Notes under the pieces: model-generated
Database searches by the model: none
Told to the model about the DNA's origin: nothing
Seen by the model: only the letters and a program-made list of their open reading frames with translations
Position numbers and translations under genes: made by a program
Source of the DNA: Mesaphorura yosii
Taxonomy: Eukaryota > Arthropoda > Collembola > Poduromorpha > Tullbergiidae
Direction: 5' to 3'
NCBI GenBank assembly: GCA_009869945.1
Contig: WIXG01000138.1
Span: 118,463 to 182,462 of the forward strand
Length of the DNA stretch: 64,000 nt
Shown: piece by piece, positions 11,401 to 22,600 of the stretch
Layout: each line of letters starts with the position of its first letter
How positions within the stretch are numbered: position 1 is the stretch's first letter

Positions 11401-13084
11401 CTTATAGTTCGCGAGTAGCAATTGAGTCCTGAGCAGTAATGCTTTGAGAAGTTGAAAGAAGCCGCTGAACTGCCGTATACAACTTCTAATCAATTCCTTT
11501 GCACGATCAAGAGTAAGGAGAGTGAAATTAGACTCGAAACCGAAAGCTGAATTATGTAAACCAGTAGACTTGACAATGCTGGACAGCTTATGTAAATTTA
11601 ATCTGATAGGCCTAAGCTATGGCTCATTCCTTCTCCACTTGGGGTCCACGACAAAATCGTTGACGCTGTTGGAGTCTTCTGCTTTTTGCAAGTCTAGCCA
11701 TCAGTATTAAATTAGGCAGATCGGAATTACCGGAGGAGAGTTGAGATAACCAATTTTGATAGCTGATAAGGCTGATGTGACCTGCCACGGTCACACGAAA
11801 CTGCATTTAATTCTAGTCTCTTGTATGCTGTTCTAGAGCCAAGAGTTGGTGGTTTCTGTATTGGCATTTTACTTGGTGTCCCGTTTGATGAGATTAGCAT
11901 AGCCGTCATCAATGCAGAAGCTCCTTTGAGATGTAAACATTAGTCGCTGCCTTGTCATTAAGTAATAGTTGAGAAGACGAGCTTCTGTCCATCAACTAAT
12001 CAATGGGGCACACATTCAAAGGAGAACCTTCGCCGTTGCCTCAATGCTCGCATAAAGACTCCGCCGAGTCTCTTTGACCGAGTAGTGCCACCACGAATCT
12101 CAAACCACGCATTCGCAGTGCAGGCAATGTACACGATTGACCGTATTCTGCACGAGCGATCGAAGGAAAGAGAGAGTAATACAGTTCAGGCACAATAAAT
12201 AGAGTTGTGCAGCAGCAAGCGAATGATTCACACGGTCACACTCAAGTGCATTAGTCAAGTTTAACTCGTGCTGCTGTAAATTGTAATTATAAATAACAAC
12301 GTACTAGTCTTGCAAGTTAGTTTATCAAATACAGTTCTTGAAACTCTTCTCCTACGACCAAGTCAAACCAGTACAGCCAGCCAGCAATCAATATTGTCTC
12401 ATCTAATAATCTGAATTCTCTATTTACGTTGTCCGAATTAATGGCCTGTCAAAGTCAAGATTAGGACAGGACCTTGAGAGTGCGCTCCAGGATTGAAGGT
12501 GATACAATACTTGGACAAGGCCAATGTAAAGATTTAGGTTTAAGAAATTTCAACATAGAAATAGGTTATTTATCTGATTTTGTGCAGTTAATACGTAGAA
12601 TGACATTTCGACTCGGTGGAACTGTCAGATCATGACGTTACAAACTTTTCAAGGAATTTGCACGGTGCAATTGTGCCAACAGTAATCAGTTATGAGCATT
12701 TCGTCAACCTGGAAGTCAGCAGAATAAGTACAAGCGGCCGAACGCAATTTTCGCTATTAATCTCCGCTTCTTGAATTGGACATGGCCAGGTATGCTTAAT
12801 TTGGAAATACTGAATATAAACCAGTTCTGAAGGGGTTCAGGTCGGGCCAGAAATGCTAAGAATCATAAATCTGCAACTTAAAGATGAGTTTTGCGAACGG
12901 CGCGTGCATACGCCTTTCATTTGTGAAGGTGCATGAAATCGGAAATACGCCTCAGCAAAATATGTGTCAGCGCACAGATGATCGAATGACTTCCGTGCAT
13001 CGGGCACCCGACTCGAGGAGATTGTTTTTAATGAATGCGTTCTCATACTTCAAACTTAATTCAACATTTTATTTTATTTTTCAG
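8470..13084. other. Divergent innexin/HR96 upstream region
   Basis: About 4.6 kb separating the divergently oriented innexin and HR96 genes. It should hold both promoters and 5' UTR exons. The only exon candidate is the stretch ending at the donor at 10568. Open frames elsewhere (for example 8813-9256, 10012-10302 and 11522-11912) have no recognisable domain. Confidence 0.5.
10420..10567 (+). other. Candidate first exon of HR96, ending in ATG
   Basis: A relatively GC-rich stretch ends in ACA-ATG followed by the strong donor GTAAGT at 10568. Spliced to the HR96 acceptor at 13084 it gives [13 protein letters not shown] in the receptor frame. The left limit is arbitrary. The alternative is that this exon is unrelated and HR96 starts at the ATG at 13103. 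Confidence 0.4.
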
Positions 13085-13102
13085 GCCCACAAATTAAGTC
13101 AT

Positions 13103-15975
13103 ATGCCCACATCTACGTCGTTCCAAATACTATCAGCGAAATATTTTCATTCTTCCACACAACCGGAAGCAGATGATTGTTCGCTTAATTTGTCGATACC
13201 GAAAATCAACTCTGGGAATGGTAGAGCAGTTGCAGCATCCGAATATCGTCACAAACATGACGGGCATTTGAAGCCACTGTTGACCAATTTCCAACATAGA
13301 AAGGAACCAAATGTTCTGTTTAACAAGAATGACACGTTCAGAATGAACAATATTGCAGAGCAGACAGTTTCACACAATCCTTCACAAGAAAACAGCAGAT
13401 CCAGCAGCCCATCTGGATCCGCCGATGAAGGGTAAGCACCGCCACACGCAGGAGATTTCTAGAACCGTTACAATTACCATTATGTTTTCTACTGCAGAGC
13501 CGATAAATTGAATATTGCAAAGCAAGATCCGAAAGTATGTGGGGTTTGTGGAGACAAAGCGCTTGGAAATAATTTCAACGCAATTACCTGTGAATCTTGT
13601 AAAGCGTTCTTTCGACGGAACGCTTTGAAAACAAAAGTATGATTTTCAACGAAATTGCCCATTGACTTATTCTTCACAATTTTAAGTGCTAATTTTTCTT
13701 CTAGGAATTTGTCTGCCCATTCAACGATAATTGCAAAGTAGATCCTGTCACTCGCAGATTTTGTCAGAAATGTCGCCTTAAGAAATGCTTCGACATTGGA
13801 ATGAAGAAAGAATGGATTATGACAGACGAAGAGAAAAAGATGAAAAAAAGTAAGATAGAGCAAAATAGGCTGAAGAGGCAAAGTTCTGACACATTGCCAA
13901 TGTCAAACTCTGCGTCGTCGATGATCGACTCTCCACTTCATAAAATGCCATGCTTATCCAATGACGGTTCCAACCCATCTACTCCTGGTCCTGTGAGCCT
14001 TGTGATGGCTTCTAGTCCAGCCACACCTGCGATAAATAGTATGAACTATCCACTTCACATTCAGACGCCGTCTCCACCTGATCCTGCCCTCCCTTACACA
14101 AAAGGTAGCAAAGTGGCGATGACGCCCACCGTGCGACCGCCATATCAGCATAGCATCAATGGACCGATGTCTAGCGCAAATTATACAGAAATGGGTGCCA
14201 GTAATGAAAATAATGATGGAGGTAAAACTGTTTTCGCATTAATCGCTCTTTTCGACGCCTATCGCCAATCGTAACTAAACTTTTTGCTTTTTGTCACAGG
14301 TGGCAGAGCCTTATACACCAATGCGGTCCTCCCTGTAAGATTCTAAAATGCCTCACTCTGTGACTCTAAAATCAAATGAACACTTTCATTTCGCTGATTT
14401 TCAGACTCAAGACGAATTGACTGCTTCGCAAGACATGATGAAGTATGCAGGTACGTTAAAAAATAAAGCAAGTAGTTAAAGCTCTATGATTAAAGGTCCA
14501 AATTTCATTTCAGCTGCAAACCACCTCCTTCCACAACAATATTGGTGTTCTGGCGAATCGTCCTCCTCTTCTTCGTCGTCCACACTGTTCTCGAATGCTA
14601 ATTTAGACGCTGGTGCAAATTCTGGATCTCAACTTAATGCTCCTCCAATAAACACAAACATGCAAAGATACGTGGAGCAACAACAGCATGGGGCCCACCA
14701 AAGTAAAACTCCTGGAAACTACAAATTACTAACGTCTTTGATTAGGCCAGGAATCACCGAGTCACCTCCTGATTCTAACCTGTTAGGTAATCCAGCTATT
14801 TGTTGAAATGGCAGAAATGATCACAATATTCAAACTTATGCGAACATGCCTTTTAGACTGCAGCGCCAGTAATATGGCAAGATCGTCAGAAGAGTACGCA
14901 GTGGCGCGTCAGTTATCTCGGTTGAAGGAGGAGGACCTGTCGGAAGAAGCACTCGAATTCAGCCAAGCACAAGCGGATGCCCAAAATGCATACCCACAGC
15001 AGCCATTTCCCGGAGAAGATTCTTTACAGCCTTTACCTCTCAACACCATGGACTCAATCCTTAGTGTGGCAATTACAGCCGAATTTAATGCGTTTGGAGT
15101 TCTAGACGGACCTCAGTGTGGATCGATTCAGTCTTCCAGGGAATTAAACACTGCGGAACGGGCTAAATTAAACGAATTACTTCTTGCGGGAGAAGCACTG
15201 CATGCGCCTGTGGATGCTGAAGGACCAGTCAAGGTCTCCGTAAGTTTTCTTCCCTTTTCATGCTTGGTCCCATCTGGGTGTACTAGTCTCATGATGATTT
15301 CTTCTTTAGGGTGCTGATCATTCGTTAATCAATGTGATAAATTTGACTGATATTGCCATTCGTCGCCTCATAAAAATGTCCAAAAAGATTTCCGGTTTTA
15401 AAAATATGTGCCAAGAAGATCAAATCGCACTTCTGAAAGGTAGCTGTACAGAAATGATGATCCTTAGGAGTGTGGTGACGTACGACCCTGACCGTGATTC
15501 GTGGAATGTAAGATACCATCCAAAGTTTAGATTATGACACAATTTAACTTCTAGTATTTGTGGCTCGCAGATTCCTCACAGTAACTTGGGATACAACATC
15601 AAATTAGGCGTACTAAAGGAGGCGCGAGGAAACCTCTACGAGGAGCATCAGAGATTTGTCCGATCATTCAAGCCAAACTGGAGACTAGATGAGAACATTA
15701 TGATTATTCTCTGTGCCATCACACTGTTTACTGCGGAACGGCCTAATGTCATACACAAGGATGTGGTGAAACTGGAGCAAGATTCGTATTACTATTTACT
15801 CAAACGGTATTTAGAATCGATCATCAGCGGCTGCGAAGCAAGATCGACGTACCTACAACTGATTGGAAAAATTGCGGAACTGCATAATCTGAATTCTAAT
15901 CACTTGCGAGTTTTCCTAGAAGTAAACCCACGCGAAGTGGAACCACTCCTAATAGAAATATTCGATCTGAAATGA
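13103..15975 (+). CDS. HR96: HR96/DAF-12-type nuclear receptor (NR1J)
   Basis: Nine exons: 13103..13431, 13498..13636, 13705..14221, 14300..14334, 14405..14450, 14514..14786, 14857..15239, 15310..15507 and 15571..15975. They give 774 aa in one consistent frame, close to fly HR96. The two-zinc-finger DNA-binding domain is at about 124-190. The first finger is [13 protein letters not shown]...[10 protein letters not shown] and the second is CPFNDNC...CQKCRLKKC. The P-box CESCKA and the following [19 protein letters not shown] are typical of HR96 and DAF-12 relatives. A very long Ser/Pro/Asn-rich hinge leads to a ligand-binding domain at about 580-774 that ends in an AF-2 helix, LLIEIF. Family role: nuclear, ligand-regulated transcription of lipid and xenobiotic genes. 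An acceptor at 13084 lies 18 nt before the ATG, so an upstream exon exists and may carry the true start. Confidence 0.93.
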
Positions 15976-16818
15976 GTCCAGGATTGGTCTCTAATTGTCT
16001 TCCTTATTCAAATTTCAAATGACACAGCCTTTCCTTTCAGCTGTAGTAGATTCTATTATTGGCAGTTCTTTTTACAATTTATCAGAAGCAGAAGTGGTGC
16101 GCTGCACCTGAAAAACGACGTTTTGAAACAATCCTTGGAAGAGAGCTCAAAGTATGGATATTCACTTCTTCCGTAAGTGATTGCTGAAAAGAGACCACTT
16201 ACCAGGAGAGTTTCTTAACCTTATACGATTATTTGTCCATTGTATTACGGTGAACTTATGACCTAAATCTAGAATGTGATTTTGCAGAAAGCTTTAAGGA
16301 ATGCGTAGGGTGCTTACAATTCGAAACGTAGAAGGTAATTTCTTAATTTAGATCGCCATCCAAAATTTTTGAAACACAAAACCCAGTCATTAGTTAAGGA
16401 GTCATGTGAACTTAGAATTTTTCTACCTTCAAGGTAACTTTATAGATTAATAGATAGTTTAGGACCACCTGCGATAAGTTAGTTTAGATTTAGAGTAATT
16501 TAGTCAGCAATCGAGAGTGTGGAAACGTATTTTTGTAAAACTTATTTTAAGTGTCATGGTGATTCACGCAGTGCTAATCGAGTCTTTATAGTGCATGACG
16601 ATTATGAGCTATTCATCAAGGAAAGGGCTGTACCCAAGAATAACTATTTTCCGCCTGAGTTCATTGGAGACCATTCATTCCAATGTCACAAAATTTTTAA
16701 CCAATTTACAAAGCAACTTGTTATGGGAAATAAGTTATTACGACGGTATTGTTAAACCCGATATTGTTATATGACTTTCTTCAACCTATTCACACGGAAA
16801 GAGTGAATGAGATTAAGA

Positions 16819-16824
16819 AATAAA
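16819..16824 (+). terminator. Putative HR96 poly(A) signal
   Basis: AATAAA about 845 nt after the HR96 stop. The distance is long but no nearer perfect signal was noticed. Confidence 0.4.
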
Positions 16825-16887
16825 CGACGTTTATCGAAACACGATAACAAGAACTGAAATCAAAATATGCCAAAATGTGTTATCCCA

Positions 16888-16897
16888 TTTATTTATT
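16888..16897 (-). terminator. Putative ACTR10 poly(A) signal
   Basis: tttatttatt on the + strand reads as overlapping AATAAA copies on the minus strand, about 60 nt beyond the ACTR10 stop. Confidence 0.6.
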
Positions 16898-16953
16898 GCA
16901 CGCGATAAAAACAGACAACTTACAAAAACTAAAAAAAACTTGTCGAACAAAAA

Positions 16954-18494
16954 TTATGATAAAATTAGCTGCGGTAATGCCACTGGTGATAAGGCGCTAG
17001 TTTTCACCCAATCTGACCAATCAGGTATTATGCCATACTTCAAGAAATACTCTTTGCTCACTCCACGCATAATTATTACTTGATTTGTGCCATATAGAGA
17101 TCCCCCAATCCAATTTAAACAATTTTCTGCACTGGGCGGTTTAAATATTCTGAATTCATAGTTTTCACTGAATTTGGAGTCGTATCGACTTGTAAGTGAG
17201 GTCGACCCGGCTTGTAGTTCTCGAAGAAGTCTGGCCTGAAATCCGGGCAGCATGGTCGTTCCACCAGTCAAAACAATTGATTTTGCCAACATCATTCTAG
17301 TATCAATAGGACACTGGAAACAAGAATCAAAAAGGTCACGAAAAGTTGCAGCAGTTGCAGTTCTTTGATTGGTCTAATCAAATACCCTCGCCAGTGTATC
17401 GAGAATCATCAATGGCAGGGACTCTCCATCCAAATCGATGTTGTTAAACCAAACCTCAGCTGCGCTGCCACGAACAATTCCCTTAAATTCTAGCGAGTAT
17501 CCATGATTTGTTTTGTACTGAAATGGCTTCATGGCTAGCTGGTCAATCTTGTCCGCTTTATTTCTCCCTATCACAAAACAGCAGCGCACTCTCACGTCTT
17601 CGATTACTCCTGGTTCAGATAACACTTGCTCCAGTTCTTCTTTGCCCACCTTAGTAGTAAGACAGTTTTCAACAAGCAGGTCACGCAGTCCCCTAATGAA
17701 AGCGAGAAAAATATTTAATCACAGAACCAGGCCAATTAGTCAATGATTGACGATTTGAAACTTACTCGTCAATTTTTTTCGAGCCCAATTCCTGACAATT
17801 AATTTGCGATAATAACGTGACGCCTGCGATAACCGGCACAACAACCGCTTCCAGGTGACCGACATCCACCACCAGCGCCGTGTCAGTACCAAGTGCTGCG
17901 ACGGCGCTCAGCTGTGCCGGCATGAATAGGATGTTTAACACTTCGAAATGCAGAAACAAAACTTTTGCCAACACTCTCCTCCATGTCGAATTTGACAAAA
18001 GGGATTCTACGATTACAATCCTCCGGTCCTTCGGCGTCACGAGTAAGTGCCTATTCAATAGAGATATCATTCAAATCATAACTGCATAAATTTGCCCAAT
18101 GTTCAAGGTACTTACTTGAAGTAAATATTATAGAAAAATTGCACCAATAGACCATACAAATCATTTTCTTCTTCGGGCAGACATGTCACTAGGTACTTGG
18201 AGATGAGTCGCGTAGGAGTGTGGCTGCTGGATTCCTTTTCGCCAGAAGTTGGAATCGTGGCTATTAGTTTGTCCGTTGCTAAGATGGCCTTTGGACAATT
18301 TTCACCAGCAAATCCGATCCTATATCGCAGAAGGCAAGATATTATTACCGGACATGTCTTCAAATGACGCCTAATTAAGCCGTTCGTCTATCCTGGCATA
18401 ATCTGTTGGGAACTTACTTGGTATACGAGTGTCCAATTTCGATCACCACAGGTTGCTTCTCATTTACCAGTCCAATCCCTTCGTAAATTGGCAT
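16954..18494 (-). CDS. ACTR10: Actin-related protein 10 (Arp11), dynactin pointed-end subunit
   Basis: Five exons, 18418..18494, 18116..18319, 17766..18050, 17386..17692 and 16954..17313, join in phase to 410 aa, close to the usual ~417. Arp11 caps the pointed end of the Arp1 filament of dynactin, which links dynein to cargo and membranes. Diagnostic blocks are the start MPIYEGIG, the first nucleotide-binding stretch VVIEIGHSYTKIGFAGE, HLLVTPKDRRIVIVES, CPIDTR, the phosphate-binding-like VLTGGTTMLPGF, and the C-terminal VSKEYFLKYGIIPDWSDW. The residues ALVVDVGHLEAVVVPV match the second phosphate-loop region of the fold. The ATG at 18494 is the natural start. The gene converges with HR96. Assignment is secure. 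Confidence 0.94.
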
Positions 18495-19611
18495 GGTTGA
18501 AATAAAAACTAACAATTAATGAATCACAAAGTAATTTCGTGCAGTTTTTCAACGGAGGAAGATTTTAAACTATGTCTTGAGACCGCCCCAAATGTTTCGT
18601 CATCCTGCCCCGTACAAAGTCAGCCCGAGTGAAGATTACCATATTTCGCATCCGAAAAACTGCAATAATAATCATTGATAAGAACATCGCATGAGTTATG
18701 ACCGGCGCTAAAGAACCTCCGGGCACCTCTCGCTTGTGTGTCCAGAGATATGGTGACCCGGATGAAAGCTCACATGCCTTGGGCGGGATGGACAACGAGA
18801 CAATTCGCTACCACTTCGACCTGGGTGCTTATCTGCGCCGAGATGGAGAGAAGATACGGGGTCAACAGAGAGCTGAAACGCCAAGCACTGAGGATCAGCA
18901 TTGTGCGAGGATTACTCGTCTTCCTGCGAGTAAGGAGCAGATTGAAAAACAGTCAGAAAGGAACATCCTTCGAATGTCAATCGTCAATTGACATGATTTG
19001 TGAATCGTTTGTCGTTATGAACCATTGAATCAAGCTTTTCAGCTTGTTTTCAAGCAAACTTGAGTGTCGAAGAAATGGGAATCGGAAATGTTCATGAGGG
19101 CCGACGGACTCCAAGTAAGAAAGAAGATTTAATCATTCAAACGGACACATCGTGTTTATTGAAACTCAAGGCTAAATAGCAATTACAAAAAGTACTAACT
19201 AGTAAGTACAAGGTTCGGAATAGTCACTTGAGTCTGAGATGAATTACAATTACTGGACGCAACTAAATGGCTTACTAATACCGTGGCGGAAGCGCTACTT
19301 CCGAGTCAAGATGAATTTTCTAAACAGATCGATTGCACCGAATGAACAGGAACTGCGGAAAGATCTCATTCTAACTGTAACCGGCGATCCTAAACTGGTG
19401 TCACAATATTCTATCAATTTATGAAAGTAATGTCATGATGATGCAGAACTAAGATGGCACATTTCTATTCTACTCAAAACGTTGGTCATTCCACAAAAGG
19501 TGTTAACACTACAAGAATATTTGGCTATAGCTACGTGAAAAGTTCAGTACAATTATTAGAATTTAACGTCACGTTTTTCTTCTCCTCAGGAGAATTCCTG
19601 TACCCAATCCC
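18495..19611. other. ACTR10 upstream region and 3' flank of the MIEAP-like gene
   Basis: Contains a coding-like, relatively GC-rich block at about 18690-18990 that is open in two + frames and partly on the - strand, with no recognisable domain. The rest is the ACTR10 promoter and probably the 3' UTR of the gene ending at 19612, with a minus-strand AATAAA at 19155-19160. Confidence 0.5.
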
Positions 19612-22600
19612 TCAAGTTATAACCACTCCCTTATGAATGCAAGCCCCGTTCTGACCCTCAAGTAAGGCTGGCCATAAGTACGCCTTGATGCTCTCGCTGT
19701 TTTGGTCAGAAGAGTGATACCTGACGTGCATTTCTCTCATGAATACTTTGGTCTCATACTCCAAAACGCATGGTGGTGACTGTAATGTAAGACAGTTTAT
19801 AAAATTAACTTTAGATTCTCCTTCATTTCACGAATGATCCAAGAATTACCTGGTTAGTGAGTCCCCATGCCAGATTAACACAGGCCTTGATGTAATTCAT
19901 AAGTCCCTCGCATTTCTTCAGCTGTGGGTAGTCGGACAGCGTTGTCCAGAGCTGATTTCCTACTTGCTGCATACAGAAATGGAATTAAACATGTATGTAT
20001 GTTTCCTGAACAGGTTGCATGGTCCAGAACTCAAGATGATCGCTTACCTCAACGCACTTGGACAGATCAAACATATGTCCGGAATATTGCATGTAATCGT
20101 TTATCGTCTCCAAGACTCGTGCTTGCAATGGGGACAGTAACAACAAATTGATAGGCTTTTGGTGTGGAGGGGCCATATTTCTCGAGGACCCATTTTGATA
20201 CGGAATAATCTGGTGATGCAGGTTCTGCGATTGCTTGAAATTATTGTAATTTGAACCTGGGCTGGTTTGGTTCATCCGGAGCAGATTCTGGACCTGTCTC
20301 TTAATGCCGGACACGTGCGATTGAACGGCTCGGAAAGAGAGCTGTGTAAAAATAACGAGAAAAAATAGAATGAATTTAATTTTTATTAGAACAAAGTAGC
20401 CTCTGATAGTCCTTCTGATAATCAGGGTCTAATCTAATGGCCTTACCACCACGACGGAGTAGAGAAGCTTCGACTTTAGCTCATCAGCATTCGCCAGATA
20501 CGGAAGCGCATCCAAAGCGTCCATCGTCTCAACCCTTGCTTGTGCGTACAACGCTCCGTACTCATGAACCCATTGCGCTCGGCGCTCTTCCCTGTCTCGA
20601 AGACTATTCAGTATCGGCGCGTGTTGTCTCACGATTGATTTGCCGTTTCCATTGTCAGTCTGATGAGCATGTCCGTTCTCACCGACAGGTGACCTGCCAC
20701 AGATAAAGCAAGTAATCATTAAAGATGTCCTTCGCCAAGATTAAACCTCAAACAACTCAATAGCATTAATAACGGCCTAAATGAATCACAAAAGCCCTCG
20801 ACATGGACGCAAACTTTTATCGAACATAATAGAAAAAAGGAATTCACGCTCGTGTTTGGTTTTGCGTGTGAGAAAGATATTAAAGAGAAGCGCATCCTCA
20901 ATCACGATCATCAAATCGAAATGTTGCGAACATGAAGCCGACGAGGCGAGCAAGCCTGACTGACTGATAAGATCACAAAGAGGCAGCAAAAGTAAACGTC
21001 GGTAACCTTGTGGCTGAAATGAGGAATTTTTTCTCTCTTTCTTGAAGATGATTAATCGTCGTATTTGCATTGGCTAAGCCACGTCTCAGTTGATTAATTT
21101 CACTCTGAAGATCAAGAATTAATTGCTCTTTGTCTGCGTTGTCTGTATTACGGCTGTGACTTTGAGAGTTGTCTGACGCTGATGAGCCTGTGGTTGGAAG
21201 GCCACCAGCCACGCCATTTGCGTTATTGGCGGTCATCGCGCCCAGTATTGCTGAACAGTGGTGATTGACTCCTTGCGATATAACGTGATTGTCTGGAACG
21301 GAGACAAGTGTCACACACTCGATGCAACCAGAAGGCGCATGCTGCTCGTTTCCATTTCCGTTGCAGCAGTCACCAATCGAAAACTCGGCTTCCTGAAGAC
21401 TGGAACCACTCGTGTCACTCCCACCCGATGACGATGTGGAAGCTGGAATAGGAAACAAACAAGTTCAAGATTAAGGCTCTCGTACACGCACAGAGTGCCC
21501 CATTGTTCTTTCTGAAGCAAATTCGTTCGTTTATTTGGTCGATGAAAACAAAAGTAATTTTCACAGAACTGCTAGTGTGAGTTTGTTTCTTCCTGAAAGC
21601 AGATATCGCATTATGTGAAACGCGAATTCATTTTTATTCGAACGCGTTCTCCCAAGTTGATTACTTTAAACTTGAGAAAAGGTCAACATACTTTAAAGTG
21701 CGATCCCCCGCACAGCGTTCTCAGAGTTCATCCAGATTCCGACTTTGATCTTTAACTTCAAACGCGATCGTGCCGTAAATCACAGTCGTGGAATTTAATT
21801 TTATTGAACTGCGATTGAAACTGAAAACAATTCACGATCGAAGGGTTTACGCGATTGGTCGCGTGAAGATTTAAAACTTGAAGTTGAGCTATTAAAATTC
21901 TAAAGGTGCAAAAATCGAATTTGAGATCATTAATATCATTATCTTGATTACCTAAAGAATTATTTTTGTGTAGTTGATTTTTTGCCTTGACATGTCTCGG
22001 GCGAATTGGTGCTGCAGACGACGTCGGAGCTGGTTTCGCGATTGCTGAACCTTTCGTTGCTGTATTGTATTGTGAAAGGCCGGAGCAATTATTAATGCTA
22101 CTGTTGTTATTAAGTGAATGTGAACATTCACACAGTTCAATTCCATTGGCTCCTGTTGCCGACGAAGTCGGTGCTCCTGTTTTTGCTTTGAGAGCAGTCG
22201 CGTTCACTGGCGGTGGTGGAGAGTCGTTGCAACAGGAAGAAGAGAAACCAGAACCAGATCTCGACGAGTCCAAACAACTCACACCGGATGATGACGAGGA
22301 AGAGACGGCTGAAGCTGAGTTGAACATGATTGATGGTCTCAGAATTGCTTTGGATCGAACTATAAAATCAAGCAGACACGGAATGAAACAAAAGGTAGAA
22401 TCTTTCACTCCGAGTCAAGTTCAGGTATTAAATAATTACGATGATTATCACTCCTGTGTAGAGAAATTTGCTCCCAAGTGTCTCAAATTTTTGTGCTACA
22501 AGAATTCGCATGCATAATTACTGCTCGTGAAATCACGAAGTGTTCAATTTTATTCCGCATGATATTTTTGCAGCCTATGATCTCAGTTTTCCACATATTC

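Larger units (their letters stand above)
15976..16953. other. Convergent 3' region of HR96 and ACTR10
   Basis: No gene is recognised. It probably holds the HR96 3' UTR (AATAAA at 16819-16824, + strand) and the short ACTR10 3' UTR. An open frame at 16519-16755 has no domain. Confidence 0.6.

Noticed and set aside
16519-16755. 78-codon open frame after HR96
   Set aside because: Most likely chance within the HR96 3' UTR; no domain and no splice sites.
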